Source: Caldilineaceae bacterium
GTDB taxonomy: Bacteria > Chloroflexota > Anaerolineae > Caldilineales > Caldilineaceae
Reading direction: 5' to 3'
Assembly: GCA_026708085.1 (NCBI GenBank)
Contig: JAPOVP010000091.1
Coordinates: 1 to 64,000 of the forward strand
DNA: 64,000 nucleotides
Position numbers and translations under genes: made by a program
In this document: positions 63,375 to 64,000 of the stretch, in pieces
Numbering within the stretch: the first letter of the stretch is position 1
Layout of the letters: each line of letters starts with the position of its first letter
Notes under the pieces: model-generated
The model's database searches: none
Seen by the model: only the letters and a program-made list of their open reading frames with translations
Told to the model about the DNA's origin: nothing

Positions 63375-64000
63375 ATGCAAGTTCTCTTTCTTCCCTTCAA
63401 CCCCGTTATGCACTACTGGTACGATGGCTTCGTCGAAGCGGTCGACGGGCGTTATCCAATCACGATGTACGATCCCGAAAAGCCTGTCGCCCCGCAGTTT
63501 GAAGGCATCGACGTTGTCGTGGCCTGCGCCGGCTGCACGCATGAGATGGTTGATGCCTCTGTCGAGGCCGGCGTCAAACTGTGGCAGGTGCTCTCAGTCG
63601 GCGTTGACCACTGGGACATGCCCTATTTTTTCAGAAAGGAAATGCCCTTCGCCCACACCCCCGGCCCCTTCAGCGCCATCGCCCTCGCCGAGCACGCCCT
63701 CACCCTGATGCTCCTGATCGCCAAGAACCACCGCGCCGCCCAGGCCAACATGCGCGCCGAGCTCTTCAGCCTGCCCCTCAACGACGAACTGGCCGGCAAG
63801 AAACTCGGCCTCATCGGCCTCGGCGCCAGCGGACGCGAGCTGGCCAGGCGCGGCCACGCCATGGGCATGGAGATCCTGGCCATCGACATCGCCGACATCC
63901 CGCAGTCCGTGCGCGACGAGTGTCACGTCTCCTTCTTCGGCGATCCCAACGCCATGGATCATATGATCGCCGAGGTCGACTATCTCTCGCTCCACACGCC
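63375..64000 (+). CDS. D-isomer specific 2-hydroxyacid dehydrogenase (partial, cut by window end)
   Basis: The visible 208 residues start MQVLFLPFNPVMHYWYDGF behind CCGAGG. They include the catalytic-domain helix QVLSVGVDHWDM and the nucleotide-binding GLIGLGASGRELARRGHAMG with GxGxxG, followed by AIDIAD, where Asp suggests NAD preference. The remaining third, with the catalytic His/Glu pair, lies beyond the window. It follows the Ldh-family gene and may act on the same kind of 2-hydroxy acid. Confidence 0.88.
   Translation, partial: MQVLFLPFNPVMHYWYDGFVEAVDGRYPITMYDPEKPVAPQFEGIDVVVACAGCTHEMVDASVEAGVKLWQVLSVGVDHWDMPYFFRKEMPFAHTPGPFSAIALAEHALTLMLLIAKNHRAAQANMRAELFSLPLNDELAGKKLGLIGLGASGRELARRGHAMGMEILAIDIADIPQSVRDECHVSFFGDPNAMDHMIAEVDYLSLHT

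Overview
This 64 kb window is GC-rich chromosomal DNA, by eye about 60 percent G+C, with AT-richer islands near 0.3-0.5, 4.6-9.4 and 28.8-31.7 kb. No rRNA, tRNA, transposase, integrase or CRISPR array is visible. The gene content suggests a heterotrophic, Chloroflexota-like bacterium, for example a Caldilinea/Anaerolineae relative. Reasons are the many lipoprotein or Tat-exported ABC solute-binding proteins, the histidine phosphatase/DUF3090/SCO1664 triad otherwise known from Actinobacteria, a fused NDP-sugar pyrophosphorylase/phosphomutase-like protein, a SpoIID-domain exoprotein, clustered Gfo/Idh/MocA oxidoreductases and phytanoyl-CoA dioxygenases, and abundant short intergenic repeats. This placement is inferred from content; no marker gene was compared.

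1-9.8 kb is a defence-type accessory island bounded by two inverted copies of a roughly 250-bp repeat. It holds an AbiEi/AbiEii toxin-antitoxin pair, a type I methylase (HsdM) without visible HsdS or HsdR, a two-gene unit of unknown function (170 + 985 aa) and a small two-gene operon (97 + 151 aa).

10-20 kb is housekeeping or conserved-hypothetical: histidine phosphatase, DUF3090 protein, SCO1664-family kinase-like protein, sugar-nucleotide enzyme, SpoIID/LytB-like protein, TsaE and two CBS-domain proteins. 20-29 kb holds an orphan CopG-type antitoxin, a lone E1-beta subunit, and a minus-strand molybdenum hydroxylase cluster: FAD subunit, AAA ATPase, fused FeS-Mo subunit and a YqeC-MocA maturation fusion. 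29-31 kb is an AT-richer cassette of a TIGR04255-family protein and two unknown overlapping or abutting genes.

31.7-55.2 kb is a carbohydrate/oligopeptide uptake and catabolism region with three ABC systems. The first has a family-5 binding protein, two permeases and two ATPases around two Gfo/Idh/MocA oxidoreductases and an amidohydrolase. The second is a CUT1 sugar transporter (binding protein, two permeases) with a GH116 glucosidase. The third has a family-5 binding protein and two permeases, with a BNR/sialidase-like protein and a TIM-barrel sugar isomerase. The last two lack their own ATPase and probably share one. 55.3-57.3 kb is a tandem array of four paralogous cache-domain lipoproteins. 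57.6-64 kb is a plus-strand catabolic cluster: M81 metallopeptidase, VOC protein, two phytanoyl-CoA dioxygenases, an Ldh-family dehydrogenase and a D-2-hydroxyacid dehydrogenase cut by the window end.

Three interspersed repeat families run through the window: a GC-palindrome family, an 83-bp CTTCGCG family, and short CCACTAA/CCACTGA-type repeats that mostly lie just upstream of gene starts.
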